DNA from: Ignavibacteria bacterium
GTDB taxonomy: Bacteria; Bacteroidota; Ignavibacteria; Kapaibacteriales; UBA4661
Reading direction: 5' to 3'
DNA: 64,000 nt
Assembly: GCA_014654705.1 (NCBI GenBank)
Contig: JACVZY010000003.1
Location: forward strand, 1-64,000
This document shows positions 26,799-34,905 of the stretch, one piece after another; the stretch's first letter is position 1, and the number at the start of each line of letters is the position of its first letter. A program made the position numbers and the translations under genes. A model generated the notes under the pieces. The model worked only from the letters and a program-made list of their open reading frames with translations, was not told the DNA's origin and did not search any database.

Positions 26799-27551
26799 TT
26801 GATAACACTTAACTCCATAACCAAGCAGTATGGTGCATTGCAGGCGCTTGATGCTGTTTCGCTGACTTGCCCGCAGGGCGGTGTTTTAGCACTTTTAGGC
26901 GAAAGTGGTTCGGGAAAGTCCACAGTGCTGCGCATCTTGACGGGATTGGTGCAACCAAACAGTGGCGAAGCGCAGATAGCAGGGATACGTCTCACCGATA
27001 CAAAGCCACCGCGAGAAGTGCTTGAGGCATTACGTCTGCGAATAGGCTATGTCATTCAGGAAGGCGGGCTATTTCCGCACTTAACCGCCGAGGAAAATGT
27101 TCTGCTGGCGGCACGGTATCGGAAGTTAGAAGCAAGAGAGATGCAAGAGCGCCTGCAGGAACTCCTCGCTATGATGCGGCTTTCGCACGATGTTCTTGAG
27201 CGGTATCCGGGGCAACTTTCCGGTGGGCAACGCCAGCGCATAGCGCTCATGCGGGCGCTCATGCTGAAGCCGGACGTACTTTTACTGGACGAACCCTTCA
27301 GCGCTCTTGATCCCCTTATCCGGCGAGATTTGCAGCGTGACGTACTGGCTACTATTCGCTCCTTGGGCATAACGACGGTGCTTGTTACGCACGATGTTCG
27401 GGAAGCACAGATGTTTACTACTGCCGAAGGTGATACGCTTGTGGTCATGCGCTCCGGGCGTGTGGTGCAGCATGGGGCGTTTGCTCACCTCGCCGCAGCA
27501 CCGAAAAATGATTTTGTGCGTGATTTTTTGAGTATTGGCACATCGCCGTAG
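26799..27551 (+). CDS. ABC transporter ATP-binding protein, orphan
   Basis: A 250-residue ABC ATPase with Walker A GESGSGKST, Q-loop VIQEGGLFPHLT, signature LSGGQRQRIALMRAL, Walker B VLLLDEPFSALD and H-loop VTHDVREA. The Q-loop and signature resemble the glycine-betaine/osmoprotectant (ProV/OpuCA) and methionine groups, though the CBS domains of ProV are absent. The start is a TTG at 26799; no ATG or GTG fits. No permease or binding protein is adjacent, so its partner must be elsewhere. Confidence 0.85.
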   Translation: MITLNSITKQYGALQALDAVSLTCPQGGVLALLGESGSGKSTVLRILTGLVQPNSGEAQIAGIRLTDTKPPREVLEALRLRIGYVIQEGGLFPHLTAEENVLLAARYRKLEAREMQERLQELLAMMRLSHDVLERYPGQLSGGQRQRIALMRALMLKPDVLLLDEPFSALDPLIRRDLQRDVLATIRSLGITTVLVTHDVREAQMFTTAEGDTLVVMRSGRVVQHGAFAHLAAAPKNDFVRDFLSIGTSP

Positions 27552-27632
27552 CTCTATCGTGAATATTTTTCTCCGACCCTCTGTCTAATCCCTCAGAAAC
27601 AATTTATTACTCACCGAACCTTATCTAACGCT

Positions 27633-28187
27633 CTGAAGACCGACCTCAGCGATACAGATCTTATCGCAGCAACGCTCGGCGGCGACGGTGCTGCTTTCAC
27701 GCTCATAGTGCGCCGCTACGAGCGCCCTATCGCTGCGACCATTACGGGTATGCTGGGGCGCTGCGACGAAGTAGATGAAATCGGTCAACAAGTATTTATA
27801 CGGTTTTACGAAGCACTCCCGAAATTTCGCGGTGATTCGAGCGTGAAAACATATCTGACGCGCATCGCTATCAACCTTTCGCTCAACGAACTCAAGCGCC
27901 GCAAACGCCGTTTTATGCTCTTCCGCCCTGTGGAAGATGCTGCCGAAATCCGCAGTAACGATGCAGAAGCGCACGGCGACATGGCGCTCATCGAGCAAGC
28001 ACTGGCAAGGCTTTCGCCCGATGCACGGGATGTCGTTGTGTTGCGACTCGTGAATGGTTATTCCACCGAAGAAACGGCAGAAATGCTTGCTATTCCTGTC
28101 GGGACAGTACTTTCACGGCTTTCGATTGCACGAAAAAAATTGCGCGATTGGCTTGCCCCGCACTTTGCGGATATGATTGAAGAATAA
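27633..28187 (+). CDS. ECF-type RNA polymerase sigma factor, start codon non-standard
   Basis: A sigma-70 family ECF factor of about 184 residues. Region 2 is seen in RYERPIAATITGMLG, VDEIGQQVFIRFYEALPKF and KTYLTRIAINLSLNELKRRKRR, and region 4 in LARLSPDARDVVVLRLVNGYSTEETAEMLAIPVGTVLSRLSIARKKLRDWL. Reading upstream in frame, LSDTDLIAATLGGDGAAF is clearly part of region 2, but there is no ATG, GTG or TTG between the stop at 27549 and an internal GTG at 27708. CTG at 27633 (reading KTDLSDTD next) is the best placed start and is adopted here; ATT at 27606 is an alternative. It leads a cassette with a small one-TM protein and a periplasmic sensor-like protein. Confidence 0.82.
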   Translation: MKTDLSDTDLIAATLGGDGAAFTLIVRRYERPIAATITGMLGRCDEVDEIGQQVFIRFYEALPKFRGDSSVKTYLTRIAINLSLNELKRRKRRFMLFRPVEDAAEIRSNDAEAHGDMALIEQALARLSPDARDVVVLRLVNGYSTEETAEMLAIPVGTVLSRLSIARKKLRDWLAPHFADMIEE

Positions 28188-28232
28188 TGACTTTTTGGAC
28201 GATGTTGTAATTCTACTAAACGAGATATTGCC

Positions 28233-28553
28233 ATGAACCCCATAAAAAAAGACAGTCTTGAAGACGCTTTCAAGCACTTTGCCAATGAAAGCCATTTTCA
28301 ACCCCATTTTGCCGAGCGCCTGCAAGCACGTCTTGCTGTACTCCGCGAGGTGAGGACAAATCCTTTCGATATATTTGCGAGCGAACTGTCCGCGCTCTTC
28401 CGCCGCGTCGTGATAGCGGGCACGGTCGTTATCACACTTTTGAGCGCATACAATCTTTCCTCCGGCGGTGAATGGTCGGTTTCTGCCGCCTTTGGTGTAG
28501 CGCAGCTTGCGGATATGCACGAGGGCAGCATAGAGATGCTTTCAGATGAGTAG
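28233..28553 (+). CDS. Small one-TM protein, candidate anti-sigma factor
   Basis: A 106-residue protein with a charged cytoplasmic N-terminus (1-58, SLEDAFKHFANESHFQPHF), one transmembrane helix (59-76, RVVIAGTVVITLLSAYNL) and a short extracytoplasmic tail. No zinc-binding HxxxCxxC anti-sigma motif is present. Its place 45 bp after the ECF sigma gene and its one-TM topology are like CnrY-type anti-sigma factors; the role is inferred from context, not from recognisable homology. Confidence 0.6.
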   Translation: MNPIKKDSLEDAFKHFANESHFQPHFAERLQARLAVLREVRTNPFDIFASELSALFRRVVIAGTVVITLLSAYNLSSGGEWSVSAAFGVAQLADMHEGSIEMLSDE

Positions 28554-28615
28554 CAGTTCGCTTGCCTCAACCATAACACTCAATCTTTTATACTTGTAAA
28601 ATAGCAGTACCAAAT

Positions 28616-29002
28616 ATGAATCCGAAACTCAAATCTGCACTTGTGCTGGGTGGTACGCTCTTGCTTGGCATGGTTATCGGTGGCTTGGTAACAGGAATGG
28701 TGATTGGCAAACGTGCACAACGCACCGCACTTTTTCTTGGCAATGAAGAGCGTTTTGTCACCGGAGCGATCAATTTTATCGAACCACTACCGGAGAAGCG
28801 CGATACGGTCGCACGTGTTTTGCACCACTACGGCAGCGCAATGGCAAGTGAAACACGGAATTACCGCAAACAACAAATTATGATACTGGACTCCATGAAG
28901 CATGACCTCATGCCGCTTTTGACCGACGAGCAACGAGAACGAGTCCATAAGCGCTACGAACAGATGGAGCGCGGTAGAAAACGATTGTTCCAAACAGAAT
29001 GA
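28616..29002 (+). CDS. CpxP/CnrX-like periplasmic helical protein
   Basis: A 128-residue protein with an N-terminal membrane anchor (8-30, ALVLGGTLLLGMVIGGLVTGM) and an alpha-helical periplasmic body. LTDEQRERV near 102-110 resembles the LTxxQ motif of CpxP/Spy/CnrX proteins, and His pairs (VLHHYGS, MKHDLM, RVHKRY) could bind metal. Heavy-metal sensors of this family sit next to ECF sigma and anti-sigma genes as here. The start of the next gene overlaps its stop by 4 bp, so the two are translationally coupled. Confidence 0.65.
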   Translation: MNPKLKSALVLGGTLLLGMVIGGLVTGMVIGKRAQRTALFLGNEERFVTGAINFIEPLPEKRDTVARVLHHYGSAMASETRNYRKQQIMILDSMKHDLMPLLTDEQRERVHKRYEQMERGRKRLFQTE

Positions 29003-29295
29003 GAGACAAAACCACGACTCTACTAGTACAGAGCAGTACAAAAGAATGCCGACTGGGTTGCGGAGCGTGCTGCATTGCGCCTTCCATCTCATCGCCCATT
29101 CCGGGTATGCCCATGGGCAAGCCCGCAGGTGTACGATGCGTCCAGCTAACAGCAGAAAATACGTGCGCTATTTTTGGTCAGCCGGAGCGCCCTGCCGTGT
29201 GCACAAGCCTTATGCCTTCTGAGGAAATGTGCGGCACAAGTACCGAAGAAGCTATGCAAACACTAGCGCGGTGGGAAAGCGTAACAACGCCGTGA
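28999..29295 (+). CDS. YkgJ-family cysteine-cluster protein
   Basis: A 98-residue zinc/iron-chelating protein of the YkgJ family. The cysteines CRLGCGACC, VRCVQL, NTCAIF, AVCTSL and EMCG match the family pattern in order, together with IAPSISSPIPGMP. Function is not established; metal binding is inferred. ATG at 28999 overlaps the TGA of the CpxP-like gene (ATGA), tying it to that cassette. Confidence 0.88.
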   Translation: MRDKTTTLLVQSSTKECRLGCGACCIAPSISSPIPGMPMGKPAGVRCVQLTAENTCAIFGQPERPAVCTSLMPSEEMCGTSTEEAMQTLARWESVTTP

Positions 29296-29373
29296 AAATA
29301 AATTGTACGGCACTTATTTTGCAGTACGTACAGCAGAATTCTTCATCTTTTTTGAAAATAATGCCCATCGAAT

Positions 29374-29724
29374 ATGCACCCTATCCCATTCCAAATTATT
29401 GACTGGACAACGGTCGAAAAAACAGAGCACCCGGGCGAAACAGGTACTGCCTTTTGGCAGACGCTTCACTTTCAGGGGTTGCGCGTACGCATCGTGGAGT
29501 ATTCAGCAGGATATATCGCTGACCACTGGTGCCAAAAAGGTCATATTGTTCACTGCTTGGAAGGGGAATTTGTGAGCGAGCTGGAAGGAGGTGAGGCTTG
29601 GACACTGCGTGCGGGCATGACGTATATCGTATCAGACGAAATGAGTTCTCATCGCTCCACTGCCACAAACGGAGTGAAACTGCTTATCGTTGACGGTGAT
29701 TTTCTCACAACAGGAACCGCTTGA
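29374..29724 (+). CDS. DHCW-type cupin-fold protein
   Basis: A 116-residue single-domain cupin. The segment ADHWCQKGHIVHCLEGE provides the metal-binding-like His cluster and DHWC signature, and LRAGMTYIVSDEMSSHRS the second cupin motif. It starts TIDWT-like (FQIIDWTTVEKTEHPG), usual for this family of uncharacterised proteins. It is probably cytosolic and metal-binding; the reaction is unknown. It ends just before a strong terminator. Confidence 0.78.
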   Translation: MHPIPFQIIDWTTVEKTEHPGETGTAFWQTLHFQGLRVRIVEYSAGYIADHWCQKGHIVHCLEGEFVSELEGGEAWTLRAGMTYIVSDEMSSHRSTATNGVKLLIVDGDFLTTGTA

Positions 29725-29742
29725 ATTACTTGATTTCAAGAC

Positions 29743-29789
29743 CACCGAGAGCACCGAAAACAGTGCGTGTGCTTTCGGTGCTCTCGGTG
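29743..29789. terminator. Strong terminator between the cupin gene and rnr
   Basis: CACCGAGAGCACCGAAA (29743-29759) pairs perfectly with TTTCGGTGCTCTCGGTG (29773-29789), a 17-bp stem with a 13-nt loop. A T-rich tail follows on the plus strand; it lies between convergent genes. Confidence 0.8.
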
Positions 29790-29792
29790 TTT

Positions 29793-32336
29793 CTAGCGTT
29801 TTTTCTTTCCACCTTGGGAAGAGCTTTGCGGGCTGGTCTTCAAAGTTTTGAGCGCCTTGCGCGTGATGCCTGCACCTGTTCCGGCTTTTCCGCTTTTCGA
29901 CTTGCCGCCTTGAGTTCTCTCACCTTGTGCTCTTCCGCCTTGCGACGTTCCGCTTTTTGCGGCAGCACCTTGACCGCCTTCGCGTCGTGCTTTCTGGCTT
30001 GCGTGGTGTCCGGCAGCTTTTTTTTCTTTGCGCAGCGCGGTTTTGAGAACGCTTTCCACCGACAAATCATCGCCTTTTTCTTTCGTTCCTTTGCTGAGAA
30101 GTGATGTTTCAGCACGCTTTGCGTTGACTTCGGCGAGTTCTTCCGGTGTCATGGGCTTTCCGGTATAGAGGAAATCCAACTCACGTTTTTGTAGATTCAC
30201 CTTTGCAATGCGCACACGAACACGCATCCCCATTTGAAACTTTCGCTTGGTGTATTTGCCCACTAAAGAAAATTCGCGCTCGTTGTGGTAATAATAATCC
30301 GTCGGCAAGTCCAGCACCCGCACTAAACCTTCGGCATAGAGGTCATCCACCATCACGAAAATTCCGAAATGCGTTACGCCCGTTATCGTGCCATTAAATT
30401 CTTCGCCCAGATGTGAGAGTGCCAGCGCTGTCTGGGTGAGCTTGATAGAAGCACGCTCGGCTTCGGTGGACAGGCGTTCGGTTGTGGAGCAATGAGCACT
30501 CACAGCGGGCAGATGTTCGGAAAGCTCACGCACACGGTCTGCATCAGGCTTTGTGATGGCAAATTCCTTCAATAAACGGTGCACAATCAGGTCGGGATAA
30601 CGACGAATAGGCGAGGTAAAATGGGAGTAGTAATCGAAACCCAAGCCATAATGACCGATGTTGTACTCAGCATACACGGCTTTTGCCATAGAGCGCAACA
30701 TCACTTGGTTCATCGCCATTTGTCCCGGATGCCCGGAGAGACTTTGCAAAAAAGCATTGATGTCTCTGGACGTGATTTTCTCCACCGTTGGTGCAGCTAC
30801 GCCGAATGACCGCACGAGGCTGAATGCCAAGCCAAGTTTTTCGGGGTCGGGCTGGTCGTGGATGCGATACATGAAGGGAAGCACTTTTTTCAAACGATAC
30901 TGCGATGAGAGTTTTTTTACGTGTTCCGCCACCACACGGTTTGCCGCCAGCATAAATTCCTCCACGAGCGATGTCGCATCGGTGCGGCGCTTGAGCATTG
31001 CCTTGACGGGCTGCTTGTTTTCGTCCAACACAAAACGAACTTCACTGGTCTCAAAGTCAATACCGCCGACAGAGTAGCGTTTTTTGCGCAGCACATCTGC
31101 GAAAGAGTTTAATTCAAGAACCAAGGTTGTAAGCGGATCTTCTACTTTGCCATCGATAATATCCTGCACTTCTTCGTAGGTAAAACGGCGTTTGCTGTGG
31201 ATTACCGTTTCGCGGATTTCGTAGGACTTAATCGCACCACGTGGCGAAAATTCTATCAGCACCGAGTACGCGAGACGGTCTTCGTTGGGCACAAGCGAAC
31301 ACATGTTGCTGGAGAGGGTGTGCGGGAGCATCGAAACTACGCCGTCCACAAGATACGTGCTGTTTCCGCGCTTGAGCGCTTCCTCGTCTAATTCCGAGCC
31401 TTCAGTCACGTAATGGCTCACGTCGGCAATATGCACACCCAGACGGATATTGCCATTGTCCAGCTTTTCCAGCGACAATGCGTCATCGAAATCTTTCGCA
31501 TCCACGGGGTCAATGGTGATAATCGTATGCTTCCGCATATCCAAGCGCCGTGCGATTTCTTCTTTTGAAATCGGCACAGCAACGGCGGCAGCCTCTTCTT
31601 CCACTTTCGTATCGAAATCACGTACCAATTTGAATTCGCGTAAGACCGATGAAAACTCGACGCTCGCAGTACCGGCGCGTCCCAGAATCTCAACCACACG
31701 GGCTTCGGGGGACTTCATCGGGTCGTCCCAGCGGTAAATCTCTACGACAACTTTGTCGCCATCGCCTGCATCCATCATACGTTTGGGATGTACGAGAAAA
31801 TCCACGTGGATGTGATCGTCATCGGGAATGAAAAAAGTGAAATCGTCATTGCTTTCGAGTTTGCCCACAAAGCGCGTTGGTGCACGCTCTACAATTTCGA
31901 CAACCTCACCCGTGACTTTGGCTTGCTTGCGCAGCGCAAGGAGCTTCACACGCACACGGTCGCCGTTGAACGCCGTGCCAAGATTGGGACGCTTGACAGT
32001 AATATGCGGAAATTCTTTTGAATCGGTCGAAACGACACCGTTGTAGCCGTCTATGGTCAGAATACCTTCAAACGTCGTGGCGTTATTTTTTACCTCGCGC
32101 ACCGCCTGTTTTACTTTCACCGACGTTTCTGCCGGGGGGATTTCCACGCCGTATTTGCGGCGTGTGGAGCGGTATATGGTTTTGTCGTCCACGAGCCTCC
32201 CAAGCACGATGCGGAGCTGCTCGTAATCAGCAGAGTTGGTGGCGAAATGAAAATGCTCTGCAATGTCGTGCAGGCGAAGAGTGGCGGGAGCGGCTTTTTT
32301 TAGCAGCTCAAGAATCTGGTTATTGTCAGGGAACAT
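29793..32336 (-). CDS. rnr: Ribonuclease R
   Basis: An 847-residue 3'-5' exoribonuclease that degrades structured RNA. Order: winged-helix N-terminus (1-70), cold-shock domains (75-250), RNB catalytic domain with DPVDAKDFDDALSLE near 277 holding the metal-binding aspartates and GVHIADVSHYV, S1 domain (GTITGVTHFGIFVMVDDL, about 645-730). Residues 745-847 are a Lys/Gly/Ser/Ala-rich tail (GGRAQGERTQGGKSKSGK). Basic tails occur in RNase R, but this one is long. pth lies upstream on the same strand, separated by 256 bp. Confidence 0.95.
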   Translation of the reverse strand: MFPDNNQILELLKKAAPATLRLHDIAEHFHFATNSADYEQLRIVLGRLVDDKTIYRSTRRKYGVEIPPAETSVKVKQAVREVKNNATTFEGILTIDGYNGVVSTDSKEFPHITVKRPNLGTAFNGDRVRVKLLALRKQAKVTGEVVEIVERAPTRFVGKLESNDDFTFFIPDDDHIHVDFLVHPKRMMDAGDGDKVVVEIYRWDDPMKSPEARVVEILGRAGTASVEFSSVLREFKLVRDFDTKVEEEAAAVAVPISKEEIARRLDMRKHTIITIDPVDAKDFDDALSLEKLDNGNIRLGVHIADVSHYVTEGSELDEEALKRGNSTYLVDGVVSMLPHTLSSNMCSLVPNEDRLAYSVLIEFSPRGAIKSYEIRETVIHSKRRFTYEEVQDIIDGKVEDPLTTLVLELNSFADVLRKKRYSVGGIDFETSEVRFVLDENKQPVKAMLKRRTDATSLVEEFMLAANRVVAEHVKKLSSQYRLKKVLPFMYRIHDQPDPEKLGLAFSLVRSFGVAAPTVEKITSRDINAFLQSLSGHPGQMAMNQVMLRSMAKAVYAEYNIGHYGLGFDYYSHFTSPIRRYPDLIVHRLLKEFAITKPDADRVRELSEHLPAVSAHCSTTERLSTEAERASIKLTQTALALSHLGEEFNGTITGVTHFGIFVMVDDLYAEGLVRVLDLPTDYYYHNEREFSLVGKYTKRKFQMGMRVRVRIAKVNLQKRELDFLYTGKPMTPEELAEVNAKRAETSLLSKGTKEKGDDLSVESVLKTALRKEKKAAGHHASQKARREGGQGAAAKSGTSQGGRAQGERTQGGKSKSGKAGTGAGITRKALKTLKTSPQSSSQGGKKKR

Positions 32337-32592
32337 AATGTGGTTGCAGAAAATGCCAAAGAAAATATCAAAGACACTGCTACGAAAATTAGTGTACGAA
32401 AATTGTAATTGAGGGAAGAAGGCACAAGCAAATTACAAAATTTTTCGTTGTTTTCGGCTATATCAATACCAAAGGAAATCCCGTACATCGGTCATACATT
32501 GCGCATTGAAAAATTCGAGCACAAGTAGTATTGTCCCCATATCTTTCTTTCAAGAGTCCTTGGCTTCAGAGATTGTACAAATTTCTTCACCG

Positions 32593-33177
32593 TCATTTCT
32601 GCACATTCACTATCTGCATTGCCCTCGCTGCACCTACCTCGATAAGCGTTTCGAGTGCTGCGACTGCTTTTTCTATCATTTCATCGCGTGATGCAATTTC
32701 CTCGGAAGCAAACGGCTTCAGCACGTAATCTACTAATTCGCCGGGACCAAATTTTTTATCAATGCCGCAGCGCAGGCGAAAGAATGCCTTCGTACCAAGT
32801 TCTTCTATCATCGAGGACGTGCCGTTGTGCCCGCCGTCGGAGCCTGAATTTTTGAGGTGAATACGTCCTACGGGGAAATTATATTCATCCACGAGAGCAA
32901 CAATGCGCTCTTTGGGGATGTGGAAATGCCGTGAGGCGTGAGCAGCGGCTTTACCGGAAAGATTCATGTACGTCGTGGGCAAAATGACCACCACGTCCGT
33001 TCCGCCGACGGCGCACCGCGCCTCATACCAATCACCTTTTCCAGCAGAAAAAAGCGGCGTATTTCTATTAGTGGTGTGCTTACGGGCAAAGGCATCGGCG
33101 ACCATCCAACCGATATTGTGGCGCGTTTCGGCGTAGCGTGCGCCCGGATTACCCAAACCAACGATGAGCCATTCCAT
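32593..33177 (-). CDS. pth: Peptidyl-tRNA hydrolase
   Basis: A 194-residue enzyme that releases peptides from peptidyl-tRNA after premature drop-off. MEWLIVGLGNPGARYAETRHNIGW contains the catalytic His and Asn; TYMNLSGKAA and GSDGGHNGTSSM are the other family motifs. Length is typical. It starts 24 bp after the transglutaminase-like gene on the same strand and is probably co-transcribed with it. Confidence 0.96.
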   Translation of the reverse strand: MEWLIVGLGNPGARYAETRHNIGWMVADAFARKHTTNRNTPLFSAGKGDWYEARCAVGGTDVVVILPTTYMNLSGKAAAHASRHFHIPKERIVALVDEYNFPVGRIHLKNSGSDGGHNGTSSMIEELGTKAFFRLRCGIDKKFGPGELVDYVLKPFASEEIASRDEMIEKAVAALETLIEVGAARAMQIVNVQK

Positions 33178-33201
33178 GCTGTCTCTGCAAATGTTCTTAA
33201 G

Positions 33202-34383
33202 TTACTTGCTAATGATTGCCATGCTACGTGGCTGCTTATCACCGATATTGACATTGTATTCGGCAACCGTTTTGACGGAACAGCCCACAACTTCACTCGT
33301 ACCGCGCTCACGAATGAGTTCAGTGGCGGTAATCTCAAGTTTGAACGTACCTTCAGCAGGAAATTTGACATGAACGGTAAATTTACGTCCTTCGCGTTGG
33401 GTTTTGACCGAAGCGTGCTGCTCTTTTGCACCTTTCTCTGCATAAACTCGTGCGCCTAGTTGCAACGCGGGTAGCGCATCGAAGCTGAGAGTAAGTGAGC
33501 GTGGCTTTGAGAAAATTTCGTAATTGCGGTGCGATATCGGTGTTATCAAATAGCCATGATACGCGCCAAAACACTGAACACTCGTGAGAAACTGCTCTTT
33601 GGTTATCGGTTCGTTCAGCAGTTGCCAGCGTTTGTCGTCTGGGAAGTTCGTAAAGACCATCTGCTCGGGTTGGATGCAGAAGAAAGCATCCGCATAGGCG
33701 AGTTTGTAGGAGCCATCGGTTTCAACTTCTTTGTACACCGGCAAATCCACCAAGTACCATTTTCCGCCCGTGCGAAAAGCATTCCACGTATGGCGTTTGA
33801 GCGTAGAGGCATCGCCGGGAGCAAAGTTAAAGCCTTTTTTCAGTCCGTTGATGGCAAATGTTTCCACTCCGGCAGCGTGCATCATCCGCACGAAAAGAGC
33901 TGCAAAGCCACTTTCGAGCGCATGACGATTGAGAAAAACACTATCGGCGTTGTCGGAAGGGCGATATTTTTCGTTGGATGCAGCTTCAAAGTCAAATGCA
34001 ATATTGGAAGTAATCCAGCGAGCAATAGCACGGGCTTTCTCAATATCATTCGTGGCAGGTTTTGTCAGGTATGCAACCAATTTGGGGATGGATTGGGTCG
34101 CAATATGCTGTGGAACGCGCTGCGCATAGTTATCAATAGCCACAAAATTGAGCGATTCCTTGCTCAAGAGTTCTTTTGCGGCAAGTTCTTTTGCAGTAAG
34201 TTCTTTTGCATGGGCTTCGTTTACCGCACCAGTGGTGTACGAAAGATTCTTGTCGGCATTGAGTAAATACCCTACCGGAGGTGCTCCGGCAAATATTGGG
34301 GTGAAACCCAGACAAAAAGTAAATATGCTCAACGAAAATACAATGCGTGAAGTGGTGCTGTGAGCGAGTGAGAGGATAGTCAT
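33202..34383 (-). CDS. Exported transglutaminase-like protein lacking the catalytic Cys
   Basis: A 393-residue secreted protein. An N-terminal hydrophobic signal (12-32, SRIVFSLSIFTFCLGFTPIFA) precedes a lysine/alanine repeat (AKELTAKELAAKELLSKE, 59-76). The transglutaminase-like core spans about 115-220: ARAIARWITSNIAFDFEA, NRHALESGFAALF, KRHTWNAFRTGGKWYLVDLP. The expected catalytic Cys is Glu157, while His198 and Asp213 remain, as in the kyphoscoliosis-peptidase-like group where activity is doubtful. The C-terminal 140 residues are beta-rich (LTLSFDALPALQLGAR, HVKFPAEGTFKLEITA). A structural or binding role is likely. Confidence 0.75.
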   Translation of the reverse strand: MTILSLAHSTTSRIVFSLSIFTFCLGFTPIFAGAPPVGYLLNADKNLSYTTGAVNEAHAKELTAKELAAKELLSKESLNFVAIDNYAQRVPQHIATQSIPKLVAYLTKPATNDIEKARAIARWITSNIAFDFEAASNEKYRPSDNADSVFLNRHALESGFAALFVRMMHAAGVETFAINGLKKGFNFAPGDASTLKRHTWNAFRTGGKWYLVDLPVYKEVETDGSYKLAYADAFFCIQPEQMVFTNFPDDKRWQLLNEPITKEQFLTSVQCFGAYHGYLITPISHRNYEIFSKPRSLTLSFDALPALQLGARVYAEKGAKEQHASVKTQREGRKFTVHVKFPAEGTFKLEITATELIRERGTSEVVGCSVKTVAEYNVNIGDKQPRSMAIISK

Positions 34384-34458
34384 AGCGTAATGTGGTAAAA
34401 TTTGGTCTGCGCTTAGAAAAACGGCAACGAAACGCCTTCATGGCTTTTCGATTATGAA

Positions 34459-34512
34459 CAGTCCGCACGGAAGGAAATTCGTCATGCTGCTTCTGCTCAA
34501 CCGTGCGGACTG
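34459..34512. other. 12-bp inverted repeat with 30-nt loop
   Basis: CAGTCCGCACGG and CCGTGCGGACTG flank a 30-nt loop and are followed on the plus strand by ATTATTTCTTTT, terminator-like though no plus-strand gene precedes. An ATG at 34454 opens a 19-codon ORF spanning the loop with four consecutive Leu, ending TGA at 34513. It may be the end of a small RNA or a leader peptide. Confidence 0.4.
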
Positions 34513-34783
34513 ATTATTTCTTTTGTAAGCGTCAGAATGAAATGTGCTTTGGCTTGCCTTGTGCAAACCTATTGAATACTTTCTCAATTCCTATGCCAAA
34601 AAATGGTTGTAATAGAAGAACAGCCAAGTAGCCGCAAGGATACACGTTTTTGTCAGAATCACAGATAATTTTTTGCAGAGCACATTTGCACATCTCTTGT
34701 ACTCTATTCTCAAAACAGAACAGATTGGCGTTCACAATACGAAAAATAATTCACAATACGTGAGAAAAACGAGTGAAAAATTC

Positions 34784-34814
34784 TTGCTTGGATTAGAAAG
34801 GAAGAGTATATTTG
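34784..34814 (+). promoter_or_regulatory. Bacteroidota-type promoter for the CI-HTH hybrid kinase
   Basis: TTG (34784-34786), a 20-bp spacer and TATATTTG (34807-34814), an exact TAnnTTTG -7 box. The ATG adopted for the gene is 91 bp downstream. Confidence 0.6.
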
Positions 34815-34905
34815 CACATATCACACTTTGTGAACATACGAAGTGAAATAAAATAACGTGTGGAACGAAATCACGCATTTATCATTTTTGCCATTGCCTG
34901 GGTTT

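Larger units (their letters stand above)
34384..34905. other. Divergent intergenic region with hairpin, repeats and promoter
   Basis: A 522-bp AT-rich stretch. It holds a 12-bp perfect inverted repeat (34459-34470 / 34501-34512), a direct repeat TTCACAATACG (34731-34741 and 34750-34760), a Bacteroidota-type promoter (34784-34814) and an imperfect palindrome (34824-34845). No larger gene is convincing. Confidence 0.6.

Noticed and set aside
34532-34735. 67-codon minus-strand frame in the CI-HTH kinase leader
   Set aside because: Cys-rich composition and overlap with putative regulatory repeats make it implausible as a gene.
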